Positions 53,250-62,000 of a DNA stretch of 64,000 nt are shown here, in pieces. The position numbers and the translations under genes were made by a program. The notes beneath the pieces are model-generated. The model did no database searches, was not told the DNA's origin, and worked only from the letters and a program-made list of their open reading frames with translations. The DNA is from Clostridia bacterium. Its GTDB lineage: Bacteria > Bacillota > Clostridia > Oscillospirales > CAG-272. Positions within the stretch are counted from its first letter, which is position 1. Every line of letters starts with the position of its first letter. The stretch spans positions 1-64,000 of the forward strand of contig JAGATA010000010.1 of the NCBI GenBank assembly GCA_017621475.1, given 5' to 3'.

Positions 53250-54608
53250 TCAAAACCCGAAATATTTCTTTCTTAAATTCGGAACTCTGCGTGAAATGCG
53301 CGAAAGCTCCTTCGCCGCATAATCTGCCCCGAGGGCATATTCGCGCATAAGCTCTCCCTCCCGCGCACAGAGGCGGTCGTGCAAGGGGAAGAAGTTTTCC
53401 ATAAGGAAGCAAGCGTATTTTATAAGGCGGAAATGACCGACGTAGCGTTTTTCCGTGCAAGTTCCGTCCACCGCGACGGAATCACCGTCCTTGACAGCAC
53501 CCACGAGCGCATCGCGGGTGTTTTCTTTTGCAAAAACGATAGTGTTTGCAACAAGCCTTTTTGCGTTCGCCTCCATAGATCCGTGCGTGTCCGTCGTACC
53601 GACAACGGGAAAATCTATCCCGCGTGCACGCATCTCATAATAGAGCGCAGTCTGAAAACCATTCTGGCGGTAGTAGCTCTCCCCGCCGAGCACCTCAAAA
53701 GCATCAAATGGATGCACGGTGAGCATATACTCCGTAAAGTTTTCGGGGACCTGATAAACATCGCTTATCCAGTACGGATGGCAAAATATGCCCAGCCCCC
53801 CTGCCTCGCGTATGCGCTCGAACGTCCACACGCAAGAACCGAAATCGCGCTTTTCCACGTCCTCGGGAATATCGTATTTCTCCGCCGCCGCAAGGCACGC
53901 CGCGTGGTATTCCTCCTCCGTTAAAATATTGGGAACGTTTTCCGTCCCGGGCATAGCGCGGCGCGAAAGATCTGTTCCGTCCGCGTTTTGGGGAGATTTT
54001 TCATAGAGTGCGTTCACGCTGAAGCTGCCGCCGAAATTGACGATATGCACGTCCGTATCGGGAAGCTGTACCTCCTCCCCGGGGTATATCTTCATATCAA
54101 GAGGAATATCTTTAAATTCTTCTATAAGCATAAGAGAGGGATAATAGCGCCTGTGGTCCGTTATCGCCATAAAGTCATAGCCATATCCTCTGTAATTTGC
54201 CGCAACGATGTCGGGCGCTTCTATACCGTCGGAAAAACAGGTGTGCATATGCATATCTCCGAAATATGCGTATTTTCCGTAAAGGTCGCTCTCCACGGCA
54301 TAGAGTGCAAGCTTTACTATAAGCTTTTTGTCCGAGCCGAGCAAGCGAACGGAATATTCGCCCTCCTCGGGAAATTCAAAATTTACGCAAAGCTCGCCGT
54401 TTTTGTTCGGCATCGTGTAAAAATCGAACACGTTTTTTCTTTCTCTGTAGTTGTAAAACGCGCCGTGGCTCATCGGCATAATGCGGATGTGATACGTTTC
54501 CTCTTTAAATTGAACATGCGCGCCAAGCGGCTTGATGGTAAATCCCATCTCTTTTCCCACAGGAAAAACCTTGGGGTATATGTCGTAATCCATAAGCTCT
54601 ATCTTCAA
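53250..54608 (-). CDS. PHP-domain protein with N-terminal beta domain
   Basis: 452 aa. An N-terminal beta-sandwich-like region (1-110) precedes the PHP phosphoesterase core: FGDMHMHTCFSDG, ITDHRRYYP, YPGEEVQ, DVHIVNFGG, GIFCHPYW, and TTDTHGSM, with all the expected His, Glu and Asp metal ligands. No signal peptide, so cytosolic. The closing helical tail is basic. It is not the histidinol phosphatase type. The substrate is unknown. Confidence 0.85.
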   Translation of the reverse strand: MKIELMDYDIYPKVFPVGKEMGFTIKPLGAHVQFKEETYHIRIMPMSHGAFYNYRERKNVFDFYTMPNKNGELCVNFEFPEEGEYSVRLLGSDKKLIVKLALYAVESDLYGKYAYFGDMHMHTCFSDGIEAPDIVAANYRGYGYDFMAITDHRRYYPSLMLIEEFKDIPLDMKIYPGEEVQLPDTDVHIVNFGGSFSVNALYEKSPQNADGTDLSRRAMPGTENVPNILTEEEYHAACLAAAEKYDIPEDVEKRDFGSCVWTFERIREAGGLGIFCHPYWISDVYQVPENFTEYMLTVHPFDAFEVLGGESYYRQNGFQTALYYEMRARGIDFPVVGTTDTHGSMEANAKRLVANTIVFAKENTRDALVGAVKDGDSVAVDGTCTEKRYVGHFRLIKYACFLMENFFPLHDRLCAREGELMREYALGADYAAKELSRISRRVPNLRKKYFGF

Positions 54609-54776
54609 AATATGCCTCCCGAAAATGAGATCGGACAGTCGGGGACGCCTGTCCCTACGATTTTTCTGTTTTTATCCTGCCGTCAAATTCATTATACTAC
54701 AAAAAATACGGAGAAACAATATCTGAGCGGTTTTTGTACGGCAAAAATAAACGGAAAATATTATCCTCCCGATTTA

Positions 54777-55139
54777 TTACAAAGAACCGACAAAACCAAA
54801 TATTATCTTCGCAATATAGATCAAGATATGAAAATATCCCGTTCCGCAGCCAATGCCAGTAAATAACCTGCGAATGTTCGTTGATTTTAAAACTTTTTCG
54901 TACTGCAAAAACCAATCTATAAACATAACCGCCATTAAAACAACGGAAATCTCCAACGGAATAATTAAAAAAAACGAAAGAGCAAGACCGACAATATACC
55001 CGACAACGATACCCGTACATCTGGCGCAAATCGGAAATTGATATTTGCCAAAGAAAAAGCTCCTTTTCGGTAATTGATGGCACCCGCTCATTTTTCCGAC
55101 AGACATCAAAAAGCTATGGAATCTATCTTTAGAAAGCAT
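54777..55139 (-). CDS. DUF2085 membrane protein
   Basis: 120 aa with three membrane helices. The motif [30 protein letters not shown] is the family hallmark, with Cys pairs on the membrane surface. Function unknown. Its start overlaps the end of the zinc-ribbon gene by one base. The frame at 54697-55083 is a shadow. Confidence 0.88.
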   Translation of the reverse strand: MLSKDRFHSFLMSVGKMSGCHQLPKRSFFFGKYQFPICARCTGIVVGYIVGLALSFFLIIPLEISVVLMAVMFIDWFLQYEKVLKSTNIRRLFTGIGCGTGYFHILIYIAKIIFGFVGSL

Positions 55140-55837
55140 TATTTGTCATCGTTTGAACGGCGCGCTTCTCTCTCCGCAGCTCCAAGGACCTTGTAGTCTA
55201 TTCCGTCATCATCGTCGCTGTCATCATCGTCATAATAATCATCGTCATCATCTCCATCATATTTTCCTTTTACCGAAGCCAACATAATAGCACCGATAAC
55301 GCAAAATAAAATGCCGAAAATCAACCCCAATGTGAAAAACAAGTTTAGATCGGATGAAACAGCTTTCATAAATATACCCAATATTATTTCTATGATACCG
55401 AAAACCAAAAAGAGTTTTCCAATTTTTTTCTTTTGCATCATTGAAGTATATTCTTCTCTTGCAAGGTCATCTTCATTTCTGAATTTATGACCGCAATCCG
55501 AACATACCCAATAAAGCTTATTGCTTTTAAACGTAGTCGTTTGTTGCTTGTTTCCGCAATTTCCGCAAAGCAAACCGAAAGGACCAAACACAAGGTATCC
55601 CAAACAACCTTTTACGCCCGAATATCCGCCGCCCCTCGTTATCGTTTTATCATCGTTTTCCGAAATCGCCTGTAAGTGTGAACCTCCGCACATAGGACAT
55701 ACTATTTTTTCGGATCTTTTCTCGGCAATATTCTCCTCCGCACGGACAACAGCAGGCTCTTGTTTTGTTTCTCTGCCGCATTCAGGACAAAATTTATCAC
55801 CGTCTTTTAATTCTTTTCCGCAATTACTGCAATACAT
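55139..55837 (-). CDS. Zinc-ribbon membrane protein with Asp-rich tail
   Basis: 232 aa. An N-terminal zinc ribbon, [21 protein letters not shown], is followed by further Cys pairs ([19 protein letters not shown]), two hydrophobic helices at about 140-195, and a run of Asp ([19 protein letters not shown]) near the end. The ATG at 55837 has GAGGTG upstream. Divergent from a small regulator across a palindrome-rich gap. Confidence 0.82.
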   Translation of the reverse strand: MYCSNCGKELKDGDKFCPECGRETKQEPAVVRAEENIAEKRSEKIVCPMCGGSHLQAISENDDKTITRGGGYSGVKGCLGYLVFGPFGLLCGNCGNKQQTTTFKSNKLYWVCSDCGHKFRNEDDLAREEYTSMMQKKKIGKLFLVFGIIEIILGIFMKAVSSDLNLFFTLGLIFGILFCVIGAIMLASVKGKYDGDDDDDYYDDDDSDDDDGIDYKVLGAAEREARRSNDDK

Positions 55838-55893
55838 AAGTTTCACCTCGATAGTGTCAAAATAAGCAAAAATCTTTCATTTTGGATGATATA

Positions 55894-55928
55894 GGCTATT
55901 TATAGACTATATAGTACCATATATAGCC
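55894..55928. promoter_or_regulatory. Palindromic operator between divergent genes
   Basis: GGCTATTTAT and ATATATAGCC form inverted arms (nine of ten match), enclosing the perfect palindrome ACTATATAGT (55906-55915). A TATAAT follows on the plus strand. The position fits control by the adjacent XRE protein (inference). Confidence 0.5.
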
Positions 55929-55996
55929 CGTTTTGTCAAGGTGAAAAGTCTATAATTAGTCCATAAATATTTATGTTATAAGAAAGGGCGTATTTT

Positions 55997-56239
55997 ATGG
56001 ATACCTACACCGCGGTAAAAAACAGACTTTTAGTTCTTTGTGAAGAAAAACAAATCTCTATTCACAAGCTTGCAATCGAATCGGCGGTTGCTCCGTCCAC
56101 CATTAAAAACATTTTGTACGGAAAAAGCAAAAATCCCGGGATCGTTACGATAAAAATGCTTTGTGACGGTCTTCAAATTTCTTTGCTTGAATTTTTTAAC
56201 ACCGAAGAGTTTTTGAAATTGGAACAAGAAATAAAATAA
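55997..56239 (+). CDS. Small XRE-family regulator
   Basis: 80 aa, nearly all helix-turn-helix: LCEEKQISIHKLAIESAVAPSTIKNILYGKSKNPGIVTIKMLCDGLQISLLEFF. It probably represses its own and the divergent zinc-ribbon promoter. GAAAGG precedes the ATG. Confidence 0.88.
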   Translation: MDTYTAVKNRLLVLCEEKQISIHKLAIESAVAPSTIKNILYGKSKNPGIVTIKMLCDGLQISLLEFFNTEEFLKLEQEIK

Positions 56240-56247
56240 TAAATCAA

Positions 56248-56280
56248 GAAGCGACTCTTTATGAGTCGCTTCTTCGTCTT
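56248..56280 (+). terminator. Terminator of the XRE gene
   Basis: GAAGCGACTC and GAGTCGCTTC with a five-base loop, then TTCGTCTT. Confidence 0.75.
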
Positions 56281-56295
56281 ATTTGATTTCAACTA

Positions 56296-56370
56296 AAAAG
56301 TGCTATAAATCGCACTCAACCTCATCCGTCAGCCTACGGCTGCCACCTTCCCCAAAGGGGAAGGCTTTCT
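56296..56370. repeat. Palindromic intergenic repeat, copy 3 (short)
   Basis: First half of the repeat only: TGCTATAAATCGCAC, CCTCATCCGTCAGCC, CTTCCCCAAAGGGGAAGG, CTTTCT. It ends inside the TAG stop codon of the adjoining regulator gene. Confidence 0.85.
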
Positions 56371-57196
56371 AACAACCGAAATATTCGCTCACGTTGTAAT
56401 CGTGCTTACCCAAAATATACGTCGCGGCAAGCACCATATACGCCGCAATCCCGCAATGACCGCTTATTTTGTAGCCTTTTGCCGCGTATCTCGGCTCGGA
56501 AATAAAATCAATTATCCTGTTTTCCGTAAAGAGCAGCAAAAGCTCGTTAAGGCGGTGAAGCTCTATCCCCGTTTTTTCAATAATTTCGCTCTTGGGCATA
56601 GCCTTTTCGCAGTTAAGAGTGGAAATAAGCCTTGTGCCGTCCTCGGAAGCTATCTCTTTTATAACTTCCGTAATACTTTCCGATGCTTCGGGCAGACTTT
56701 TTATAAGGTCGGCGCGCACGACCGCTGCAACGCCCGCGTCGTCCCATATCTTCGTGCCGTAGCTCCCGCAAATGCGCGTGTTGCCATACGCCTTTGCGTC
56801 CTTTTGCTTTTCTCTGTCGCCTATCTCAATGAAGAAAATCCCCTTCCACATCTGCCAAAGATCGCTCCCAAGCTCCTTGTGCAGATTTTTGCCGTATCTG
56901 TCCTTGCAGGCACCCGATGAATTTGCCCAAACGAACTCCGTTCCAAGCTGTTCTATCCTGCTTGCAACGGCGTCTATATCTCCGCTGTTCTGTGTATCGA
57001 GCAAAACGTCCGCGGAAAGAGAGTAAACGTCGCTTATCGCTTTTAAGTTAAAGCAATCGGGCAGGCACTCCCCGGCCTCCCATTTAGAGATAGCCTGCGC
57101 GGAAACGCCTATTTTTTCCGCCACTTCTTCCTGTGTAAAGCCGATGTTTTTTCTGTGATTGCGAAGTTTTTCTCCGAATATTTTTTGATCAAGCAT
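56369..57196 (-). CDS. XRE-family regulator with C-terminal sensor-like domain
   Basis: 275 aa. HTH at 8-62 (LRNHRKNIGFTQEEVAEKIGVSAQAISKWEAGECLPDCFNLKAISDVYSLSADVLL). The rest (about 75-275) is not recognised, rich in Cys and charged residues, with a possible helix-turn segment at LPEASESITEVIKEIASEDG. The stop codon is formed at the junction with repeat copy 3, so the C-terminus may have been altered. A GGAGG site precedes the ATG. Confidence 0.82.
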   Translation of the reverse strand: MLDQKIFGEKLRNHRKNIGFTQEEVAEKIGVSAQAISKWEAGECLPDCFNLKAISDVYSLSADVLLDTQNSGDIDAVASRIEQLGTEFVWANSSGACKDRYGKNLHKELGSDLWQMWKGIFFIEIGDREKQKDAKAYGNTRICGSYGTKIWDDAGVAAVVRADLIKSLPEASESITEVIKEIASEDGTRLISTLNCEKAMPKSEIIEKTGIELHRLNELLLLFTENRIIDFISEPRYAAKGYKISGHCGIAAYMVLAATYILGKHDYNVSEYFGC

Positions 57197-57387
57197 TATT
57201 TTGTCCTCCTATAAAAATTCGAGATAGCTATCTTGTGATTTTATTATAACACAAGCAAATTCAACTTACAATAGTATTAAAATTGAGTTTACGTTGAAAA
57301 GTTCAACCCAAGGTTGTATTTATAAAGTAACTCAAAACCGCATCTTTCATATAATGTATTAGTTTTATATTGGAGGTGCAATAATTT

Positions 57388-57798
57388 ATGAACAGAAACG
57401 ACCCTGAAATGTCCTACGGCAAATTCGGCGTGCGCGCTTTTGCCGCAAACTCCGCCTACCCCGTGGAGAACGCGCTCGTTATAGTGCGCGGCAAAAAAGC
57501 AGACGGCGCACCCGCAACTATCGCGGTGCTTGAAACGGACGAAAGCGGAAAAACGCAGGTAATAACCCTTCCCACACCGCCCAAGAGCCTTTCCCTTTCC
57601 CCCGGCTCGGATATCCCACCTTATGCTCTTTACGATGTGGAGATAACCCACCCGGGTTTTTACTCCATCATCACGCGCGACGTGCAGATATACCCCGACA
57701 CAACTTCCATACTCCCAATAAACATGCTCCCGCTTCCCGACACGGGGGACACAAGCAACATCATAGTCAACGACGGCGGTGCCGCCCCGAACCTGTAA
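57388..57798 (+). CDS. Small beta-sandwich protein of the peptidoglycan-binding cluster
   Basis: 136 aa, unknown function. GKFGVRAFAANSAYPVENALVIVRGKK and LETDESGKTQVITLPTP look like a transthyretin/carboxypeptidase-regulatory fold. No signal peptide. The C-terminus is Pro/Asn-rich. GGAGGTG precedes the ATG; ten bases before the next gene. A CATATAAT box 35 bases upstream could be a mother-cell sigma promoter (tentative). Confidence 0.75.
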   Translation: MNRNDPEMSYGKFGVRAFAANSAYPVENALVIVRGKKADGAPATIAVLETDESGKTQVITLPTPPKSLSLSPGSDIPPYALYDVEITHPGFYSIITRDVQIYPDTTSILPINMLPLPDTGDTSNIIVNDGGAAPNL

Positions 57799-57807
57799 GG
57801 AGGCGTT

Positions 57808-59202
57808 ATGGCAACCTTACCCGTAATTCCCGAAAACATAACCGTTCACTTGGGCGCGCCGGGCTCGAACGCGCAAAACGTGACGGTCAGCTTCATTGAC
57901 TATATAAAAAACGTGGCATCAAGTGAAATTTACCCCACCTGGCCCGAAAACGCCCTGCGCGCCAATATCTACGCGCAAATATCATTTGCGCTCAACAGAA
58001 TATATACGGAGTATTACCGTTCCCGCGGGTACGATTTCGATATAACAAACTCCACGGCAATAGACCAATCCTTCGTCTACGGGCGCGACATCTTCGATAA
58101 TATCAGCGAGATAGTTGACGATATTTTCAACGATTACATAGTGCGCGGCGGCTTTGTGGAGCCGCTTTACGCGCTGTATTGCGACGGAACGACCGTCACC
58201 TGCAACGGGCTTTCCCAATGGGGCAGCGTTGACCTTGCGGAACAAGGCTATATTCCCTATGACATTCTGCGCTATTACTATGGGGATGACATAAACATCG
58301 TTATGGATGCACCGATAGAAAATATAAGCGCGTCCTATCCCGGTGTGCCGCTTTCGCTCGGCTCCGCAGGAAACGACGTGCGCACGGTGCAAACAAGGCT
58401 TAACAGAATTTCTGCAAATTATCCCGCCATACCCAAAATATCGAACCCAAGCGGTATTTTTTCCACGGAGACAGACGCCGCCGTGCGCGCTTTTCAAGAG
58501 ATATTCAGCCTGACAGCGGATGGCATCGTGGGAAAAGCGACGTGGTACAAAATACAATCCATTTACAACGCCGTTAAAAAGCTAAACGAGCTTGAAAGTG
58601 AGGGGCTTACACTTTCTGAGGTTTCCAAGCAGTTCAGCGGCACGCTCGCAGAGGGGGACACAGGAATCGAGGTTGCCGTTGTGCAGTATTATCTTCGCGT
58701 TATAGCGGATTTCAATCCGACTATCCCACCAGTCACGCCGAACGGCGTTTTTGACGGGCAAACAAAAAACGCCGTACTCGCTTTCCAGCGCGAGTACGGA
58801 CTTCCTCAAACGGGAGAGGCAGACGAGGAAACGTGGAATAAGCTTGCAAGCGTTTACCTGGGGCTTATAGCAAGCGCGGAAAACTCAGGCGCGGGCATTG
58901 CCGCAGAAGTTTTCCCGGGTGCTCTGCTCTCGCTCGGCTCTGCGGGAGAGGATGTTGAGCTTTTGCAAACGTATCTTAACACCGTGGCAGAGGTTTATAC
59001 GGAAATACCGACGGTTACCGCAAACGGCAATTTCGACGAGGCAACGGACAGAGCCGTGCGAATCTTCCAAGGCATTTTCGGAATACCGCAAAGCGGCGTT
59101 GTAGGGCCTATAACCTGGGAAATACTCGCGGAGAAATATGCGGAGATAGAAAACGGCAAAATTCGCGCAGAGTTTCAAAACCCCGGCGATATAACAACTT
59201 AA
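57808..59202 (+). CDS. SpoIID-like peptidoglycan-binding protein
   Basis: 464 aa. Residues about 45-160 (YPTWPENALRANIYAQISFALNRIYTEYY) resemble the SpoIID/LytB domain. Three peptidoglycan-binding_1 repeats follow, each ending like AVRAFQEIFSLTADGIVGKATWYKI, AVLAFQREYGLPQTGEADEETWNKL and AVRIFQGIFGIPQSGVVGPITWEIL. There is no signal peptide, which is unusual for wall-binding proteins; deposition on the spore from the mother cell is an inference. Confidence 0.82.
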   Translation: MATLPVIPENITVHLGAPGSNAQNVTVSFIDYIKNVASSEIYPTWPENALRANIYAQISFALNRIYTEYYRSRGYDFDITNSTAIDQSFVYGRDIFDNISEIVDDIFNDYIVRGGFVEPLYALYCDGTTVTCNGLSQWGSVDLAEQGYIPYDILRYYYGDDINIVMDAPIENISASYPGVPLSLGSAGNDVRTVQTRLNRISANYPAIPKISNPSGIFSTETDAAVRAFQEIFSLTADGIVGKATWYKIQSIYNAVKKLNELESEGLTLSEVSKQFSGTLAEGDTGIEVAVVQYYLRVIADFNPTIPPVTPNGVFDGQTKNAVLAFQREYGLPQTGEADEETWNKLASVYLGLIASAENSGAGIAAEVFPGALLSLGSAGEDVELLQTYLNTVAEVYTEIPTVTANGNFDEATDRAVRIFQGIFGIPQSGVVGPITWEILAEKYAEIENGKIRAEFQNPGDITT

Positions 59203-59218
59203 TTATGGAGGAAAACAT

Positions 59219-59740
59219 ATGGCAGAACCGACAAAAGAAATATACGAGCTTCAATATATGCTGCGCAAAATAGCGCTCACCACGGGGGAAGTTCCGCTTA
59301 TTACGCCCGACGGCATATACGATGCGGTAACGCGCGAGGCGGTGCGCACATTTCAAGCATCAAACTCTCTTGAGCCCACGGGAAACTTAAACAAAGAAAC
59401 GTGGGACAGCATTTTTGAAAAATATAAGGAAAGCGTTTATGCTTCCTCCGTAGGAGAGCCCATCTACCCATTTACCGACCCGTCATATACATCCTCCGAA
59501 GGGGAGCGAAGTGACATTATCACGCTTATACAGCTCATTCTTTCCGCACTTTCGGTAATATACGATGATTTTGAAGAGATAGAGATAACAGGCGTAAACG
59601 ATGAAGCGACGGTCGCCGCCCTTAAAAGGTTTCAATCCTACCACAGGCTTCCCGAAACGGGCGTGCTTGACAAGCGCACCTGGGATGCCGCAGCAAAAAG
59701 CTTTAATGCATATTACAGCAACCCGAATTATACGGCGTGA
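59219..59740 (+). CDS. Two-repeat peptidoglycan-binding protein
   Basis: 173 aa. Two peptidoglycan-binding_1 repeats (AVRTFQASNSLEPTGNLNKETWDSI and ALKRFQSYHRLPETGVLDKRTWDAA) and little else; no signal peptide. Starts 16 bases behind its neighbour, with GGAGG. Ends before a terminator. Confidence 0.82.
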   Translation: MAEPTKEIYELQYMLRKIALTTGEVPLITPDGIYDAVTREAVRTFQASNSLEPTGNLNKETWDSIFEKYKESVYASSVGEPIYPFTDPSYTSSEGERSDIITLIQLILSALSVIYDDFEEIEITGVNDEATVAALKRFQSYHRLPETGVLDKRTWDAAAKSFNAYYSNPNYTA

Positions 59741-59750
59741 TTAAACATAA

Positions 59751-59782
59751 AAAGTGGGCTGGAATGACTCAGCCCACTTTTT
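59751..59782 (+). terminator. Terminator of the peptidoglycan-binding cluster
   Basis: AAAGTGGGCTG and CAGCCCACTTT with an eight-base loop, then T run. Confidence 0.9.
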
Positions 59783-59794
59783 CTTATTGTAAGA

Positions 59795-60172
59795 CGAAAA
59801 CCCCGCCATAGTGGCGGGATTCTGTATAGGCCATGCCGATGAGCAGAAAGAGGAAAAAGGAGTAGTGCGGGATGCGTTTGTGAATAAGGCTCCCTCCGAG
59901 AGGGGGCTCCCGTCGGAGACGGGTGGAGGAGAGTGCGAAAATGACGGCAAAGTACTTGAAAGGAAGCGAGCGGAAAAGCGAAAGTTTCGCGGGCTCCTTC
60001 CACCGCAAGCGGTCCCCCTTCCTCCCGGAGGAAGGCTTTTGGAGAACCCGTTTACGGGTAGCAAGTGACGATTGCATGGCTGGCAGGCCAATCTAAAACG
60101 CACTTGTGCGTAGCCGGTAGCGTGTAGGGCTATGCCCGAAAATGAAATACCACCCGCTATGCGGGTGGATAT
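59795..60172. repeat. Hairpin-rich intergenic region
   Basis: A gap of about 430 bases without a gene. It holds CCCGCC-ATAGT-GGCGGG near 59800, paired GAGAGGGGGCTCCC and GGAGACGGGTGGAGG stretches, CCTTCCTCCCGGAGGAAGG near 60025 (similar in style to the repeat at 15371), and CCACCCGC-TAT-GCGGGTGG at 60150, which may end the convergent methyltransferase transcript. The open frames across it look like shadows. Confidence 0.5.
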
Positions 60173-60922
60173 TTATTCAGCTTTGCATACAAAGAAGCAA
60201 CGCTCGCTCTCGTCCGTAAGAGGCGAAAAATCCACGTCCGCACATTCGCAAACGATGGAAAAGCCCGCATCCTTCAGCGCTTTTCTTATTGTGCGCAGAG
60301 CATAGCACCTCTGCCTTTGTTCCTCGTCCTCGCGGCGGTAAAGTCTGCCCTCGCGAATGAAGAACGTAAGGTAAAAATCGCAAATGCTCGTTTTTTCGTT
60401 AAAATAGTTCTCCCAAGTCAGGAACACGTCGTCGTTTTCATACACGAAGGTGTTGTCTGCAAGGATATTTTTGTATTTATAGGGCGTGGATACGTCAAAC
60501 ACGAATACGCCGCCCTTTTCAATATTTTCGTGAACACGGTAAAGAGAAGCCTGCACATCCGCCGTTTTGAGCAGATAATTCATACAATCGAAAGAGGAAA
60601 TAGCCGCATCTGCCCTGAAACCGAGGTTAAAAGAGCGCATATCCGAGCCGAGAAAGCGGATGTCCCTATGCTCATCCTCCGCCTTTTTGGCGGCAAGAGC
60701 AAGCATTTCTTCGCTGATGTCAAGACCCGTCATCTTATATCCGCGCGCGCACATAGGCACGGTAATGCTTCCCGTACCGCAGCCGACGTCAACCACGCTC
60801 TGCACGGGTACGTCCGAAAAACGGCGAAAACACTCCGCATAAAAATCGCACCACGCATCGTAATCCACGTCCTGCATAAATGTATCGTAAAAAAGAGAAA
60901 GCAAGGAATACTGTTCGCTCAT
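60173..60922 (-). CDS. Class I SAM-dependent methyltransferase
   Basis: 249 aa. Motif I VVDVGCGTGSITVPMC binds S-adenosylmethionine; GLDISEEMLALA and ISSFDCMNYLL follow in order. Methylates an unknown small molecule, with the closest similarity in style to YqeM-type enzymes. Overlaps yerC by four bases. Confidence 0.9.
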   Translation of the reverse strand: MSEQYSLLSLFYDTFMQDVDYDAWCDFYAECFRRFSDVPVQSVVDVGCGTGSITVPMCARGYKMTGLDISEEMLALAAKKAEDEHRDIRFLGSDMRSFNLGFRADAAISSFDCMNYLLKTADVQASLYRVHENIEKGGVFVFDVSTPYKYKNILADNTFVYENDDVFLTWENYFNEKTSICDFYLTFFIREGRLYRREDEEQRQRCYALRTIRKALKDAGFSIVCECADVDFSPLTDESERCFFVCKAE

Positions 60923-61215
60923 TTTTTCTCCACTCCCAAAATATCGAGCGCACGCGCGTATCCTCCGCAGCCCTCGCGCAGAGCACCGTTGACGCGGGTG
61001 ATGGTTGCCGTGCTAAGACCCGTTTTTTCAACTATGGTAGTATATTTTTCTCCCTCTCTGATAAGCCTTGCCGCAAGGAAACGGCGCGCCATTTCGCGCA
61101 GCTCCGCCTTTGTGCAAAGGTCCTCGAAAAAAGCGTAGCACTGTTCCGTATCTTCAAGGGAAAGTATCGCTTTAAAAAGGAGGTCTTTATTTTCGTCCTT
61201 GATTATTTCCGCCAT
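60919..61215 (-). CDS. TrpR-related protein YerC/YecD
   Basis: 98 aa. LEDTEQCYAFFEDLCTKAELREMARRFLAARLIREG and IVEKTGLSTATITRVNGALREG carry a TrpR-like HTH, the YerC/YecD family. Probably a DNA-binding regulator; the ligand is not known. Confidence 0.92.
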   Translation of the reverse strand: MAEIIKDENKDLLFKAILSLEDTEQCYAFFEDLCTKAELREMARRFLAARLIREGEKYTTIVEKTGLSTATITRVNGALREGCGGYARALDILGVEKK

Positions 61216-61295
61216 ATCTTTGCCTGCCTTTGACTTATTTCAATACTATAATGCCATATTTTAAGGGAAATTGCAAGAGCAATTTCCCTTTGTTT

Positions 61296-62000
61296 TTATG
61301 AAAAAAGCGTTTCGCCGTCCGCAAGGTAAACCTCCATACGGCAAACCTCGTTTTCAGCCCCCGCGAAGCATTCGGGCATAGCTTTTTCAAGCACCTCTGC
61401 AATATACTTCGGGTTTACGAACGCCATTTCGTCACAGGAAAGCTTAACGTTCACCGTGAATACGTTTCCATCAAGTGAGGAGGAACAAAAACGGATGCCC
61501 TGTGCAATATTTACTACCTTGGGTTCGCCTTTTTTGCTGTATTTTTCGATGAATATTTCATCTGCGGAAAGGGCCGCTTTCGTCTTTTCTTCAATATTCT
61601 CGGGTGCTTTTCCCGAAAGCTCGAATTTTATTTCGTAAAGGCTCCATTTTATATCGCGGAAATGTGCTTTCGGCGCATAGCAAAGGCTTGCGCGCAGCCC
61701 CGCAGGGAAAGAAGCGTTGAGTCTTTCAACTATCGTTTCCGGCTCGACTTCCTCCACCATTTTAAAATCCATAAATTCCGTAAGGCTGGAAACGCCGACG
61801 GAAAGAGGGGGCGTAAAGGCAACTCTGGGATGGGGATTAAAGCCCTCGGAATACCATACGGGCAGCTTGCTTCTGAGGAAAGCGGACTGCATCGTGCGGT
61901 TGAGGTCAAGATGGGAAATAAATTTAAGGCTTCCCGTTTTTGAAAATTTAACACGAACTTTTATATCTGTTTTAACAGCGTTTACGCTTTCGGGCAACAC
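61296..62000 (-). CDS. TIGR03936 radical SAM-associated protein
   Basis: 234 aa. KVRVKFSKTGSLKFISHLDLNRTMQSAFLRSKLPVWYSEGFNPHPRVAFTPPLSVG is the family (DUF2344) signature. It always sits near the TIGR03960 radical SAM protein, and here it overlaps it by 19 bases. A GTG start at 62000 has GGAGGTG. Function unknown, perhaps RNA modification. Confidence 0.92.
   Translation of the reverse strand: MLPESVNAVKTDIKVRVKFSKTGSLKFISHLDLNRTMQSAFLRSKLPVWYSEGFNPHPRVAFTPPLSVGVSSLTEFMDFKMVEEVEPETIVERLNASFPAGLRASLCYAPKAHFRDIKWSLYEIKFELSGKAPENIEEKTKAALSADEIFIEKYSKKGEPKVVNIAQGIRFCSSSLDGNVFTVNVKLSCDEMAFVNPKYIAEVLEKAMPECFAGAENEVCRMEVYLADGETLFS

Noticed and set aside
57289-57651. 120-codon minus-strand frame
   Set aside because: Antisense to the start of the peptidoglycan-binding cluster; no ribosome site.
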